Source: Friedmanniella luteola
Lineage (GTDB): Bacteria; Actinomycetota; Actinomycetes; Propionibacteriales; Propionibacteriaceae
Direction of reading: 5' to 3'
Assembly: GCF_900105065.1 (NCBI RefSeq)
Contig: NZ_LT629749.1
Coordinates: forward strand, 434,001 to 498,000
DNA: 64,000 bases
Shown in pieces: positions 18,324 through 27,738 of the stretch; position 1 is the stretch's first letter; every line of letters begins with the position of its first letter. Made by a program: the position numbers and the translations under genes. The notes under the pieces were generated by a model. It was not told where the DNA came from, made no database searches, and saw only the letters and a list, made by a program, of their open reading frames with translations.

Positions 18324-19166
18324 GTGTCTTCCGCCGAGACCTTGCGTGAGGCTCGTGACGACGCACACCCGACCCCCGCGGAGGCCGCCGCTGACGTCGG
18401 GGCTGAGCCGACGACCGCGACGAAGGGCATCCCCCGGGCCACCGTCGCCCGGCTGCCGGTCTACCTCCGGGCCCTCGCCCAGCTGTCCGGCAGCGGCACC
18501 GACACCGTCAGCAGCGGTGCCCTGGCCGAGGCGGCCGGCGTCGGCCCCGCCCAGCTGCGCAAGGACCTCTCCCACCTCGGCTCGTACGGCATCCGCGGGG
18601 TCGGCTACGACGTCGCCTACCTCCGGTTCCAGATCGCCCGCGAGCTCGGTGAGGCCGAGGAGTGGCCGGTGGTCATCGTCGGCCTGGGCAACCTCGGCAC
18701 CGCGCTGGCCAACTACTCCGGCTTCCGCTCCCGCGGCTTCCGGGTGGTCGGCCTGGTCGACCCCGACCCGGCCCTGGTGGGCCAGACCCTCCACGGCCTC
18801 GCCATCACCGACCTCCGCGACCTCGAGGACCTCCTCGCCGCGACCGGCGCGGTGATCGGGGTGGTCGCGACCCCGTCCGAGGCCGCGCAGGAGGTCACGG
18901 ACCGGCTGGTCGGCCACGGCGTGACCAGCATCCTCAACTTCGCCCCGGTCGTCCTGGCCGTGCCCGACGGCGTCCACGTGCGGAAGGTGGACCTGGGGCA
19001 GGAGCTGCAGATCCTCGCCTACCACGAGCACCGACGGGTGGAGGAGCCCGCCGGGACGCGCGACGACCCGGTCGTCGCTCCGGGCATCATCGACGGGGCG
19101 CCCGCCGGGCTGCCCCCGGCACCCGTCCTCGTGCCCACGCACGGCCATCTCGAAGGTGAGGACTGA
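18324..19166 (+). CDS. rex: Redox-sensing transcriptional repressor Rex
   Basis: 280-residue NADH/NAD+ sensor that represses respiratory and fermentative genes when NAD+ is high. An N-terminal winged helix (ATVARLPVYLRALAQLSGSG; VGPAQLRKDLSHLGSYGIRGV) is followed by a Rossmann domain (VVIVGLGNLGTALANYSGF) and the C-terminal domain-swap region (ILNFAPVVLAVPDGVHVRKV, then the QELQILAYHE helix). GTG 18324 is chosen over the ATG at 18267, which overlaps the -10 box. It is the first gene of a run ending at hemL, so redox state may tune haem synthesis. Confidence 0.94.
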   Translation: MSSAETLREARDDAHPTPAEAAADVGAEPTTATKGIPRATVARLPVYLRALAQLSGSGTDTVSSGALAEAAGVGPAQLRKDLSHLGSYGIRGVGYDVAYLRFQIARELGEAEEWPVVIVGLGNLGTALANYSGFRSRGFRVVGLVDPDPALVGQTLHGLAITDLRDLEDLLAATGAVIGVVATPSEAAQEVTDRLVGHGVTSILNFAPVVLAVPDGVHVRKVDLGQELQILAYHEHRRVEEPAGTRDDPVVAPGIIDGAPAGLPPAPVLVPTHGHLEGED

Positions 19167-20443
19167 TGAGCATTCTGGTGGTGAGCGTGTCGCACCGCTC
19201 CACGAGCGTCGGCATGCTGTCGCGGCTGGCCATGGGTGCCACGGCGACGGCGCAGCTCGCCGAGCAGCTGGTGGCGTCGGACCACGTCGACGAGGCGGTG
19301 GTGCTGTCCACCTGCAACCGCACCGAGCTCTACGCCTCGGTCTCGCGCTTCCACGGCGGCCTCGACGACGCCGTCGCCGCGCTCGCCGCGCTGGCCGGGC
19401 TCAGCGTCACGGAGCTGCGCACGCTGTGCGCGGTCTTCTTCGACGAGGGTGCCGTCGCCCACACCTTCTCGGTGGCCGCCGGGCTGGACTCGGTCGTGGT
19501 GGGGGAGAGCCAGATCCTCGGCCAGGTGCGCACCGCGCTCAGCGTCTGCCAGGACGCCGGCACCGTCGGCACGGTGCTCAACTCCCTCTTCCAGCAGGCG
19601 CTCCGCGTGGGCAAGCGGGTGCAGACCGAGACCGGCATCGGCTCCGCCGGACGCTCCCTGGTCACCGCCGCCTACGACCTGCTGGCCACCGAGCGGGGCA
19701 GCCTCGAGGGTCGCCGGGTGCTCGTCGTCGGGGCCGGCCAGATGGCCGGGCTCGCCGCCCGCACCGCCGCGGCGGCCGGGGCCCAGGTCAGCTGCGCCAA
19801 CCGGACCCTGGTCAAGGCCGAGCGGCTGGCCGAGTCGGTCGGCGGCCGCGCCGTCCCGCTGGACCAGCTGGACGCTGCCCTCGCCGACACCGACGTGCTC
19901 GTCACCTGCACCGGCGCCCGCTCGATGACCATCGGGGCCGGCCAGCTCGCCGGCACCCCGGTCACCGGCGTCGTCGACCTCGCGCTGCCGCCGGACGTCT
20001 CCGAGGACGTGCACACCCTCGGGATCAGCCTGGTCAACCTGGACCGGCTGGTGGCGGGCCGCGACGACGACACCGGCTCCAGCGAGGTGGCGGAGGCCCG
20101 CGCGCTGGTGCGCGCGGAGGTCCGCGACTTCCTCGGGCTGCGCCGCGCCGCGCAGGTCGCCCCCACCGTCGTCGCCCTGCGCTCGATGGCCTCGGAGGTG
20201 GTGGCGGGGGAGATGTCGCGGCTCAGCAGCCGGCTGCCGACGCTCGGCGAGCGGGAGCGGGACGAGGTCCAGCGGACCGTCCGCCGGGTCGTCGACAAGC
20301 TGCTGCACCAGCCGACCGTCCGGGTGCAGGAGCTCTCCACCGACCCGGACGCCGTGGACTACGCCGCCGCGCTGCGCGAGCTGTTCGCCCTGGACCCGCA
20401 GAGCGTGGCGGCCGTGATGTCGGCCGAGGTCCCGTCCGCGTGA
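19166..20443 (+). CDS. hemA: Glutamyl-tRNA reductase
   Basis: 425-residue enzyme that reduces glutamyl-tRNA to glutamate-1-semialdehyde, the committed step of the C5 haem pathway. Seen: the catalytic cysteine C50 in VVLSTCNRTELY, GESQILGQVR, the NADPH Rossmann motif VLVVGAGQMAGLAARTAAAAG, and a C-terminal dimerisation helix. The start codon shares one base with the rex stop (TGATG), so the two are coupled. The next gene, hemC, starts within the hemA stop. Confidence 0.97.
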   Translation: MSILVVSVSHRSTSVGMLSRLAMGATATAQLAEQLVASDHVDEAVVLSTCNRTELYASVSRFHGGLDDAVAALAALAGLSVTELRTLCAVFFDEGAVAHTFSVAAGLDSVVVGESQILGQVRTALSVCQDAGTVGTVLNSLFQQALRVGKRVQTETGIGSAGRSLVTAAYDLLATERGSLEGRRVLVVGAGQMAGLAARTAAAAGAQVSCANRTLVKAERLAESVGGRAVPLDQLDAALADTDVLVTCTGARSMTIGAGQLAGTPVTGVVDLALPPDVSEDVHTLGISLVNLDRLVAGRDDDTGSSEVAEARALVRAEVRDFLGLRRAAQVAPTVVALRSMASEVVAGEMSRLSSRLPTLGERERDEVQRTVRRVVDKLLHQPTVRVQELSTDPDAVDYAAALRELFALDPQSVAAVMSAEVPSA

Positions 20444-21462
20444 CCTCGGCGACCGGCTCCCGCGTGCTGCGGCTGGGCGCCCGCACCTCCCCGCTCGCCC
20501 GGGCCCAGGTGGAGCTGGTCGCCGGGCTGCTGGCCGCGCGCGGCGTGCCCTCCAGCTTCGTCGGGGTCACCACCCGGGGCGACGTCGACCAGCGGGCGCT
20601 CACCGAGATCGGCGGCACCGGGGTCTTCGCGGGGGCGGTCCGCGACGCCCTGCGGCACGGCGAGATCGACGTGGCGGTGCACTCCCTCAAGGACCTGCCC
20701 ACCGCGCCGGACCCGGACCTGGAGGTGGTGGCCGTGCCGGAGCGCGAGGACACCCGGGACGTCCTGGTCGGCCGCCGGCTGGCCGACCTCGACGACGGCG
20801 CGCGCGTCGGCACCGGCGCCCCGCGGCGGGCGATCCAGCTGCAGGACTGGGCGGAGAAGGAGGGCCGCCGGGTCGTCGTCGTCCCCGTCCGCGGCAACGT
20901 CGACACCCGGCTGGGCCTGGTCCGCAGCGGTCAGGTCGACGCAGTGCTGCTCGCCGCGGCCGGTCTGCGCCGGCTGGGCTACCTGCAGCCCGGGACCACC
21001 GACGGGGCTGAGCAGCCTCCGGGCCCCGGTGCCAGCGCGGCGGTGGTGAAGGACCTGCCGGCCGAGGTCCTGCCGCTCGCGCTGATGCTGCCCGCGCCGG
21101 GGCAGGGCGCCCTGGCGCTGGAGGTCGCGCACACCCTCGACGAGGAGCTCAAGGAGCACGTCCGGGCGCTGGACCACGCCGTGAGCCACGCCGAGGCGCT
21201 GACGGAGCGCGCCTTCCTCGGTCGGCTCGAGGCCGGCTGCACGGCCCCGGTGGGTGCCCGCGCCGTTGTCAAGTCCGTCCGTGGTACAAGTCACGATTTG
21301 ACTCTGAGCGCGGTAATTGGGAGAACGTTACTGAGCAGTGTGGAGACACCTGCCGGGAGTGGTCCTCCGCTTCGTCTCGAGGTCGAAGGGTTTGCAGAAG
21401 ATCCTGCAGATTTCGGGACGAAACATGCCAGTGGGGTACTGGCCACTCTGCAGTTCCCCTGA
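20440..21462 (+). CDS. hemC: Porphobilinogen deaminase (hydroxymethylbilane synthase)
   Basis: 340-residue enzyme that polymerises four porphobilinogens. Seen: LRLGARTSPLARAQ at the N-terminus, HSLKDLPTAPDPDL, GTGAPRRAIQL, VRGNVDTRLG, LPAPGQGALALE and the dipyrromethane cofactor cysteine in GRLEAGCTAPVGA. The GTG overlaps the hemA stop. The last 65 codons or so, from about 21265, are markedly less GC-rich than the rest (about 57-58% by hand count over 21301-21420) and use codons such as ATT, TTA, ACA and GTT that are rare elsewhere here. The reading frame is intact and the domain length plausible. Confidence 0.95.
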   Translation: MTSATGSRVLRLGARTSPLARAQVELVAGLLAARGVPSSFVGVTTRGDVDQRALTEIGGTGVFAGAVRDALRHGEIDVAVHSLKDLPTAPDPDLEVVAVPEREDTRDVLVGRRLADLDDGARVGTGAPRRAIQLQDWAEKEGRRVVVVPVRGNVDTRLGLVRSGQVDAVLLAAAGLRRLGYLQPGTTDGAEQPPGPGASAAVVKDLPAEVLPLALMLPAPGQGALALEVAHTLDEELKEHVRALDHAVSHAEALTERAFLGRLEAGCTAPVGARAVVKSVRGTSHDLTLSAVIGRTLLSSVETPAGSGPPLRLEVEGFAEDPADFGTKHASGVLATLQFP

Positions 21463-21536
21463 CCGATCTGCCCCGCTCCACCTACTCCACCCGCCCGTCA
21501 CCCTGGCGGCCCAGGACAACAGAACGCGAGACGTCC

Positions 21537-23186
21537 GTGAGCACATCTTCGGTGCAGCACCCCGGCACCTCCTCCACCGCCGCCCCCGCGGCCCGCGGCC
21601 GCGTCATCTTCGTCGGCACGGGCCCGGGTGATCCCGACCTGCTCACCCTGGGCGCCATCGCCGCGCTCGCGGACGCCAGCGCCGTCATCCTGGACACCGA
21701 GCGGCAGACCGAGATCCTGGCCCACCCGGCCGTCAAGGTGGCCGAGGAGGCCGACGTCTCCATCCTGGGCACGACCGAGACCGGGCGACCGCTGTCGCCC
21801 TCGGTGCGGGCCAAGTTCGTGCTCAAGCACGCCTCCGCCGGCTCCCGGGTGGTCCGCCTGGTCACCGGTGACCCCTTCCTGGACAACGCCGTCGCCGACG
21901 AGGCCGCGGCCTGCGTCAAGGGCGGCATCGACTTCGAGGTCGTGCCGGGCGTCTCCAGCCTGACGGCCGTGCCCGAGTACGCCGGCATCGACCTCATCCA
22001 CTCCGGCGGCGTGCAGTTCGCCGCGGTCACCGACGGCAAGTTCAGCAAGGCCAACACCTCCCAGTGGGGCGGGGCCGCCACCGTCGTCTGCAGCACGCTG
22101 GTCTCGATGGTCGGCTCCCTGGTGGACGCGGCCAAGGCTTCCGGCCGGCCCGGCGGCGACCACGTCGTCGTCACCCTGCACGGCGGCAGCACGGAGCAGA
22201 TCACCCTGCCCAGCACGCTCGACGAGCTGGTGCTGGCGGTGGAGTCGATCAAGGCCCCGGCCAACGACCCGCTGCACGTGATCATGGGCGCGGCCGCCGA
22301 GCAGCGCCGCGAGCTCAGCTGGTACGAGACCAAGCCCCTGTTCGGCTGGAAGGTGCTGGTGCCCCGCACCAAGGACCAGGCCGCCCCGATGGTGGCGCGG
22401 CTCCGGACCTACGGCGCGCACAGCGAGGAGGTGCCGACGATCTCCGTCGAGCCGCCCCGGAGCCCGCTGCAGATGGACAAGGCCGTCCGCGGTCTGGTCG
22501 AGGGCCGCTACGAGTGGGTCGCCTTCACCTCGGTGAACGCCGTCAAGGCCGTCCGCGAGAAGTTCGAGGAGTACGGCCTCGACGCCCGGGCGTTCTCCGG
22601 GCTCAAGGTCGCGGCCGTCGGCTCGGTCACCGCGCAGGCGCTCCGTGGCTGGGGCATCGAACCCGACCTGGTGCCGCAGGGTGAGCAGTCCGCCGCCGGC
22701 CTGGCCGCGGAGTTCCCGCCCTTCGACGAGGTGCTGGACCCGATCAACCGGGTGTTCCTGCCCCGCGCCGACATCGCCACCGAGACGCTCACCGCCGGCC
22801 TGACCGGGCTCGGCTGGGAGGTCGAGGACGTCACCGCCTACCGGACCGTCCGGGCCACCCCGCCGCCGGCCCCGGTCCGCGAGGCGATCAAGACCGGCAA
22901 GTTCGACGCCGTCGTCTTCACCTCCTCCTCGACCGTCCGCAACCTGGTGGGCATCGCCGGCAAGCCGCACCCCGCGACGGTGATCGCGGTCATCGGCCCG
23001 GCCACGGCGAAGACCTGCGAGGAGCACGGCCTGCGGGTCGACGTCGTCGCGGGCAAGCCGTCGGTGGTCGACCTGGCCGACGCGCTGGCCGCCTTCGCCG
23101 CCGAGCGGCGCGACGCCTTCCTGGCCGAGGGCGAGCCCGTGCTCAAGCCGTCGCAGAGGCGCACGTCACCCCGTCGGCGGGTGTGA
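21537..23186 (+). CDS. hemD: Fused tetrapyrrole methylase-like / uroporphyrinogen-III synthase
   Basis: 549 residues with two parts. Residues about 20-265 have the tetrapyrrole (uroporphyrinogen-III) methyltransferase fold: VIFVGTGPGDPDLLTLGA, RLVTGDPFLDN, VPGVSSLTAVPEYAGI. Residues about 280-535 are uroporphyrinogen-III synthase (GWKVLVPRTKDQA, AFTSVNAVKAV, AVGSVTAQALR, VFTSSSTVRNL, IGPATAKTCEE). This CobA-HemD fusion is usual in actinobacteria and closes the macrocycle after HemC. In the methylase part GTGPGDP is intact, but other family motifs look divergent, so methylation activity (sirohaem/cobalamin branch) is uncertain. GTG start at 21537. Confidence 0.92.
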   Translation: MSTSSVQHPGTSSTAAPAARGRVIFVGTGPGDPDLLTLGAIAALADASAVILDTERQTEILAHPAVKVAEEADVSILGTTETGRPLSPSVRAKFVLKHASAGSRVVRLVTGDPFLDNAVADEAAACVKGGIDFEVVPGVSSLTAVPEYAGIDLIHSGGVQFAAVTDGKFSKANTSQWGGAATVVCSTLVSMVGSLVDAAKASGRPGGDHVVVTLHGGSTEQITLPSTLDELVLAVESIKAPANDPLHVIMGAAAEQRRELSWYETKPLFGWKVLVPRTKDQAAPMVARLRTYGAHSEEVPTISVEPPRSPLQMDKAVRGLVEGRYEWVAFTSVNAVKAVREKFEEYGLDARAFSGLKVAAVGSVTAQALRGWGIEPDLVPQGEQSAAGLAAEFPPFDEVLDPINRVFLPRADIATETLTAGLTGLGWEVEDVTAYRTVRATPPPAPVREAIKTGKFDAVVFTSSSTVRNLVGIAGKPHPATVIAVIGPATAKTCEEHGLRVDVVAGKPSVVDLADALAAFAAERRDAFLAEGEPVLKPSQRRTSPRRRV

Positions 23187-23324
23187 TTCCCGGAGGCGGG
23201 CGCTAGGTTTGGTGGGCGACGAAGACTGACCCCAGCGAGGTATCCCACGCCGGATCGCGCGCCCATGTCTGGACGACTGAGCGAGCGGGACACGCTTTTC
23301 GTCCCGCGAGCGAAGGAGGAAGAC

Positions 23325-24344
23325 ATGGGCCAGGAGCGCGATCCGCAGCGAGCGGAGCGAGCCATCCGACACCGTCCTCGGCGGCTCCGGACCAGTCCGG
23401 TGATGCGGGCGATGGTGGCGGAGACGGCGGTGGCACCCCGGCAGCTGGTGCTCCCCGTGTTCGTCGCCGAGGGCCTCGCCGAGCCGCGGCCGATCAGCTC
23501 CATGCCCGGCGTGGTCCAGCACAGCATGGACACGCTGCGGAAGGCGGCCGTCGCCGCGGCCCAGGCCGGGCTGGCGGGCGTGATGCTGTTCGGCGTCCCC
23601 GCCCACAAGGACGCGCAGGGCAGCGGTGCCGTGGACCCGGACGGCATCCTGACCCGGGCCATCACCGCGGTGCGCAGCGAGGTCGGTGACGACCTGCTGG
23701 TGATGACCGACGTCTGCCTGGACGAGTTCACCGACCACGGCCACTGCGGGGTGCTGACCCCCTCGGGGGCGGTCGACAACGACGCCACCGTGGAGATCTA
23801 CGCGCAGATGGCGGTGCTGCACGCCGAGTCCGGCGCCCACGTCGTCGCGCCCAGCGGCATGATGGACGGCCAGGTGGGCGCCATCCGCGAGGCCCTCGAC
23901 GCCGCCGGGTGGCTGGACACCACCGTGCTCGCCTACGCCGCCAAGTTCGCCTCCGCCTTCTACAGCCCCTTCCGTGAGGCCGTCGGCTCGTCGTTGCAGG
24001 GCGACCGCAAGACCTACCAGCAGGACGGCGGCAACGTCCGCGAGGCGCTGCGCGAGGTGGCCCTCGACCTGGCCGAGGGGGCCGACATCGTCATGGTGAA
24101 GCCGGCCCTGGCCTACCTGGACGTCATCCGGGCGGTCGCCGAGGCGGTCGACGTGCCCGTCGCGGCCTACAACATCTCCGGCGAGTACGCCATGGTCGAG
24201 GCCGCCGCGGCCCACGGCTGGATCAACCGCGAGCCCGCCATCGCCGAGACCCTCACCTCCATCCGCCGAGCCGGAGCCGACATCGTGCTCACGTACTGGG
24301 CTCAGGAGTGGGCCGAGCGCTACCACCAGGGGACCCACCGATGA
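23325..24344 (+). CDS. hemB: Delta-aminolevulinic acid dehydratase (porphobilinogen synthase)
   Basis: 339-residue TIM-barrel enzyme that condenses two aminolevulinates. Seen: [16 protein letters not shown]-like metal region ([16 protein letters not shown]), first active-site lysine in [14 protein letters not shown], and Schiff-base lysine in [18 protein letters not shown] 23325 is chosen because AAGGAGGA ends four bases before it; an in-frame ATG at 23265 has no such site. The 140-base leader has TAGGTT at 23204-23209 as a possible -10, and a hairpin GCGGGAC/GTCCCGC (23285-23307) just before the ribosome site. The stop overlaps the hemL ATG. Confidence 0.95.
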   Translation: MGQERDPQRAERAIRHRPRRLRTSPVMRAMVAETAVAPRQLVLPVFVAEGLAEPRPISSMPGVVQHSMDTLRKAAVAAAQAGLAGVMLFGVPAHKDAQGSGAVDPDGILTRAITAVRSEVGDDLLVMTDVCLDEFTDHGHCGVLTPSGAVDNDATVEIYAQMAVLHAESGAHVVAPSGMMDGQVGAIREALDAAGWLDTTVLAYAAKFASAFYSPFREAVGSSLQGDRKTYQQDGGNVREALREVALDLAEGADIVMVKPALAYLDVIRAVAEAVDVPVAAYNISGEYAMVEAAAAHGWINREPAIAETLTSIRRAGADIVLTYWAQEWAERYHQGTHR

Positions 24345-25690
24345 CCACGACCTCACGGCCGGACACCTCCACCGACACCCGCTCGGCCGCCGCGTTCGCG
24401 CGCGCCCAGCAGGTCACCCCCGGCGGGGTGAACTCCCCCGTCCGCGCGTTCCTGTCCGTCGGCGGCACGCCGCGGTTCATCGCGTCGGCGAAGGGCCCCT
24501 ACCTCTACGACGTCGACGGCAACGAGCTCGTCGACCTGATCTGCTCCTGGGGTCCGATGCTGCTGGGGCACGCGCACCCCGAGGTGATCGGGGCCGTCGC
24601 CGAGGCGGCGTCCCGCGGCACCTCCTACGGCGCCCCGACGACGGCTGAGGTCGAGCTGGCCGCCGAGATCATCGACCGCACGCCCGTCGAGCAGGTCCGG
24701 CTGGTCAACTCCGGCACCGAGGCGACGATGTCGGTGCTGCGGCTGGCCCGCGGCATCACCGGCCGCGACAAGGTGGTGAAGTTCGCCGGCTGCTACCACG
24801 GTCACGTCGACGCCCTGCTGGCCGCCGCAGGCTCGGGCGTCGCCACGTTGGCGATCCCGGGCTCGCCCGGTGTGACCGAGGCGACCACCGCCGACACGAT
24901 CGTGCTGCCCTACAACGACCGGGCCGCCGTCCGCGAGGCCTTCGCGACCTACGGCGACCAGATCGCCTGCCTCTTCACCGAGGCCGCCGCCGGCAACATG
25001 GGCGTCGTCCCGCCAGGCGTCGAGGACGGCGTCGGCTTCAACCGGTTCCTCGCCGACCTGTGCCACCAGCACGGCGCCCTGTTCGTGTCCGACGAGGTGA
25101 TGACCGGCTTCCGGATCGACCGCTCCGGGCAGTACGGCCTGGACGGCGTCGTCCCGGACCTGATGACCTTCGGCAAGGTGATGGGCGGCGGCTTCCCGGC
25201 CGCCGCGTTCGGCGGCCGCGCCGAGCTGATGCAGAGCCTCGCCCCGGTCGGCGGGGTCTACCAGGCCGGCACGCTGTCCGGGAACCCGGTGGCCAGCACG
25301 GCGGGCCTGACGACGCTCCGGCTCGCCACCGACGCCGTCTACGCGCACGTCGACCGGGCCTCGGCGCGGCTGCAGGCCGAGGTGGCCACGGCGCTGGCGA
25401 CCGCGGGCGTCCCGCACGTCATCCAGGCCGCCGGGAACTTGTTCAGCGTCTTCTTCGTGCCCGAGGGCGTGACCGCCGTCCCCGACTACGCCACCGCGGC
25501 GACCCAGGACACGGCGGCCTACGCGGCCTTCTTCCACGCCATGCTCGACGCCGGCGTCTACCTGCCGCCCAGCGCGTACGAGGGCTGGTTCCTCTCCGCC
25601 GCGCACGACGACGCCGCCCTGGACCGGGTCGTCGACGCCCTGCCGCGGGCCGCGGCTGCCGCGGCGGCGGCCGCGGGCGGGAGAGGATGA
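24341..25690 (+). CDS. hemL: Glutamate-1-semialdehyde 2,1-aminomutase
   Basis: 449-residue PLP enzyme that turns glutamate-1-semialdehyde into aminolevulinate, linking hemA to hemB. Seen: [12 protein letters not shown] at the N-terminus, [41 protein letters not shown], and the PLP lysine in [18 protein letters not shown] overlaps the hemB stop. The C-terminus ends in an alanine run ([13 protein letters not shown]) that is probably dispensable. It completes a full C5-pathway cluster to uroporphyrinogen III. Confidence 0.96.
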   Translation: MTTTSRPDTSTDTRSAAAFARAQQVTPGGVNSPVRAFLSVGGTPRFIASAKGPYLYDVDGNELVDLICSWGPMLLGHAHPEVIGAVAEAASRGTSYGAPTTAEVELAAEIIDRTPVEQVRLVNSGTEATMSVLRLARGITGRDKVVKFAGCYHGHVDALLAAAGSGVATLAIPGSPGVTEATTADTIVLPYNDRAAVREAFATYGDQIACLFTEAAAGNMGVVPPGVEDGVGFNRFLADLCHQHGALFVSDEVMTGFRIDRSGQYGLDGVVPDLMTFGKVMGGGFPAAAFGGRAELMQSLAPVGGVYQAGTLSGNPVASTAGLTTLRLATDAVYAHVDRASARLQAEVATALATAGVPHVIQAAGNLFSVFFVPEGVTAVPDYATAATQDTAAYAAFFHAMLDAGVYLPPSAYEGWFLSAAHDDAALDRVVDALPRAAAAAAAAAGGRG

Positions 25691-25694
25691 GCCA

Positions 25695-26369
25695 GTGACC
25701 ACGTCTCCCCCCGCGTCCCCCGCCGGCACCCGGGCCGTCGTCCACCTGGTCCGCCACGGCGAGGTGCACAACCCCGCCGGACTGCTCTACGGACGGCTGC
25801 CCGACTACCACCTGTCCGAGCTCGGCCGCGCGATGGCCGGCCTGGTCGCCGAGGACCTGCGCTCCCGCGACGTCGTCCACCTGCGCTGCTCCCCGCTGGA
25901 GCGCGCCCAGGAGACCATCGAGCCCCTCGCCGAGGCCCTCGGGCTGCCGGTCACCACCGACGACCGGGTCGTCGAGGCCGACAACCAGCTGCAGGGGCTC
26001 AAGGTCACCGCGAGCGCCCTGGCCCGCAACCCGAAGACGTGGTGGCTGTTCCGCAACGCCCTGCGGCCCACCTGGGGCGAGCCGTACCGCGAGATCGTCG
26101 CCCGGATGCGGCTGGCGGTCCGGGACGCGGCCGCGGCCGCGGCGGGGCACGAGGCGGTCATCGTCTCCCACCAGCTGCCGATCTGGATGGCCCGCTGCGA
26201 CGCCGAGGGCCGGCGGCTGTTCCACGACCCGCGGCGCCGCGAGTGCCGCCTGGCCAGCATCACCTCGGTGACCCTCGTCGACGGCCGCGTCAGCGCCGTC
26301 GCCTACCGCGAGCCCGCCGCCGCGCTGTACTCGGCCCCCGTGCCGAAGAAGTTCGTCGCAGGCTCCTAG
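25695..26369 (+). CDS. Histidine phosphatase (phosphoglycerate mutase-like) family protein
   Basis: 224-residue phosphatase with the RHG signature HLVRHGEVHNP near residue 20 (phosphorylated histidine), a second catalytic block RCSPLERAQETIEPLA and the later histidine in VIVSHQLPIWMARC. It sits between hemL and the cytochrome c maturation genes exactly as Rv0525 does in M. tuberculosis. The physiological substrate is unknown. GTG start four bases after the hemL stop; its stop shares a base with the next GTG. Confidence 0.9.
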   Translation: MTTSPPASPAGTRAVVHLVRHGEVHNPAGLLYGRLPDYHLSELGRAMAGLVAEDLRSRDVVHLRCSPLERAQETIEPLAEALGLPVTTDDRVVEADNQLQGLKVTASALARNPKTWWLFRNALRPTWGEPYREIVARMRLAVRDAAAAAAGHEAVIVSHQLPIWMARCDAEGRRLFHDPRRRECRLASITSVTLVDGRVSAVAYREPAAALYSAPVPKKFVAGS

Positions 26370-26977
26370 TGCCCAGCCCTCGTCGCCCGCACGCCGCCCC
26401 GGCCGCTCTGCTGCGCGCCGCCGTGGCCGCGGTGCTGCTCGTCGTGCTCGCCGGGTGCTCGGCGACCGGCGCGGACGAGGGCACCCGGAGCGCCGGGCAG
26501 GAGGGCTACGTCGGGGTGCGGCGCAACCTGACCCAGATCGCCCCGGCCGACCGGACCGTGCTGCCGGTCGTCAGCGGCACCTCGCTGGACGACGAGCCGC
26601 TCTCGACCGAGGACTACCGGGGCGAGGTCGTCGTCGTCAACGTCTGGGGCTCCTGGTGCGCCCCCTGCCGGGCCGAGGCCCCCGCCCTGGCGAAGGCCAG
26701 CGCGAAGACGGCGGGTCGCGCCCAGTTCCTGGGGATCACCACCCGCGACAACGACCCGGCGCAGGCGCGTGCCTTCGTCCGGGCCTTCGGCATCGGCTAC
26801 CCGAGCATCTACGACCCCGACGGCAAGGCGCTGCTGGTCTTCGCCGGGACGCTGCCGCCCTCGGCCATCCCCTCGACGCTGATCATCGACAAGGAGGGCC
26901 GCCTCGCGGCGCGGGTCCTCGGCGAGATCTCCGAGCTCACGCTGGTCACCATGATCGACGAGGTGGCGGCGGAGTGA
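26369..26977 (+). CDS. TlpA/ResA-like thiol-disulfide lipoprotein
   Basis: 202 residues: an arginine-containing lipoprotein signal with lipobox VLAGC (lipidated C30), then a thioredoxin fold with redox WCAPC (C97, C100 in NVWGSWCAPCRAEAP) and cis-proline region SAIPSTLIID. Acts outside the membrane to reduce apocytochrome c cysteines before haem attachment. The GTG start overlaps the preceding stop by one base, and its stop overlaps the ccdA GTG. First of four System II cytochrome c maturation genes. Confidence 0.93.
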   Translation: MPSPRRPHAAPAALLRAAVAAVLLVVLAGCSATGADEGTRSAGQEGYVGVRRNLTQIAPADRTVLPVVSGTSLDDEPLSTEDYRGEVVVVNVWGSWCAPCRAEAPALAKASAKTAGRAQFLGITTRDNDPAQARAFVRAFGIGYPSIYDPDGKALLVFAGTLPPSAIPSTLIIDKEGRLAARVLGEISELTLVTMIDEVAAE

Positions 26978-27738
26978 CCCCGCTGGACCTGGCCGGCTGG
27001 GCCGAGGCCGCCGTCGGCGGCTCCATGGTGCTCGCCGTCCCCGTCGCCCTGCTGGCCGGGCTCGTCTCGTTCTTCTCGCCGTGCGTCGTGCCGCTGCTGC
27101 CCGGCTACCTCTCCTACGCCACCGGGCTGGGGGCCGCCGAGGTGCTCGGTGGCACCGCCCGGCGCGGTCGGATGCTGGCGGGGACGTCGCTGTTCGTGCT
27201 CGGCATCGCCGCCGTGTTCGTGGCCACCGGCACCCTGGTCGGCAGCCTCGGCGCCGCCCTCCTCACCCACGCGGAGCTGATCAGCCGGGTGCTGGGCGTC
27301 GTCACGATCGCCCTCGGCCTGGTCTTCGCCGGCGTGCTGAAGCTGGGCCGCCGCGAGCTGCGCCTCTCCCGGCTGCCCGCCGCCGGCGTCGCCGCCGCTC
27401 CGCTGCTGGGCGTCGTGTTCGCGCTGGGCTGGACGCCCTGCATCGGGCCGACCCTGGGCGTCGTCTACAGCCTGGCCTTCTCCGAGGCGACGGCCCTGCG
27501 CGGCGGCCTGCTGGCCTTCGTCTTCGCCCTCGGCCTCGGCGTCCCGTTCGTCGTCGCCGGCCTCGTCTACACCCGGATGGCGCGTGCCGTCGGGTTCCTG
27601 CGCCGCCACCAGCTCACCCTGCTGCGGGTCGGCGGGATCGCCATGGTCGTCGTCGGCGTGCTGCTGGTGACGGGCCTGTGGACCACCCTGACGGCCGACC
27701 TCCGCCAGACCTTCGCCTCCTTCGTCCCGGTGATCTGA
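26974..27738 (+). CDS. ccdA: Cytochrome c biogenesis protein CcdA
   Basis: 254-residue, six-helix membrane protein that carries reductant from cytoplasmic thioredoxin to TlpA/ResA. The two membrane cysteines are present in FFSPCVVPLLPGYLSYATGL (helix 1) and LGWTPCIGPTLG (helix 4). The short length is typical of CcdA as opposed to DsbD. Both ends overlap neighbours (GTGA upstream, TGATG downstream), so it is embedded in a tightly coupled operon. Confidence 0.95.
   Translation: MTPLDLAGWAEAAVGGSMVLAVPVALLAGLVSFFSPCVVPLLPGYLSYATGLGAAEVLGGTARRGRMLAGTSLFVLGIAAVFVATGTLVGSLGAALLTHAELISRVLGVVTIALGLVFAGVLKLGRRELRLSRLPAAGVAAAPLLGVVFALGWTPCIGPTLGVVYSLAFSEATALRGGLLAFVFALGLGVPFVVAGLVYTRMARAVGFLRRHQLTLLRVGGIAMVVVGVLLVTGLWTTLTADLRQTFASFVPVI

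Noticed and set aside
23265-23324. Upstream ATG as the hemB start
   Set aside because: No ribosome site there; AAGGAGGA sits just before ATG 23325, where the conserved protein begins.
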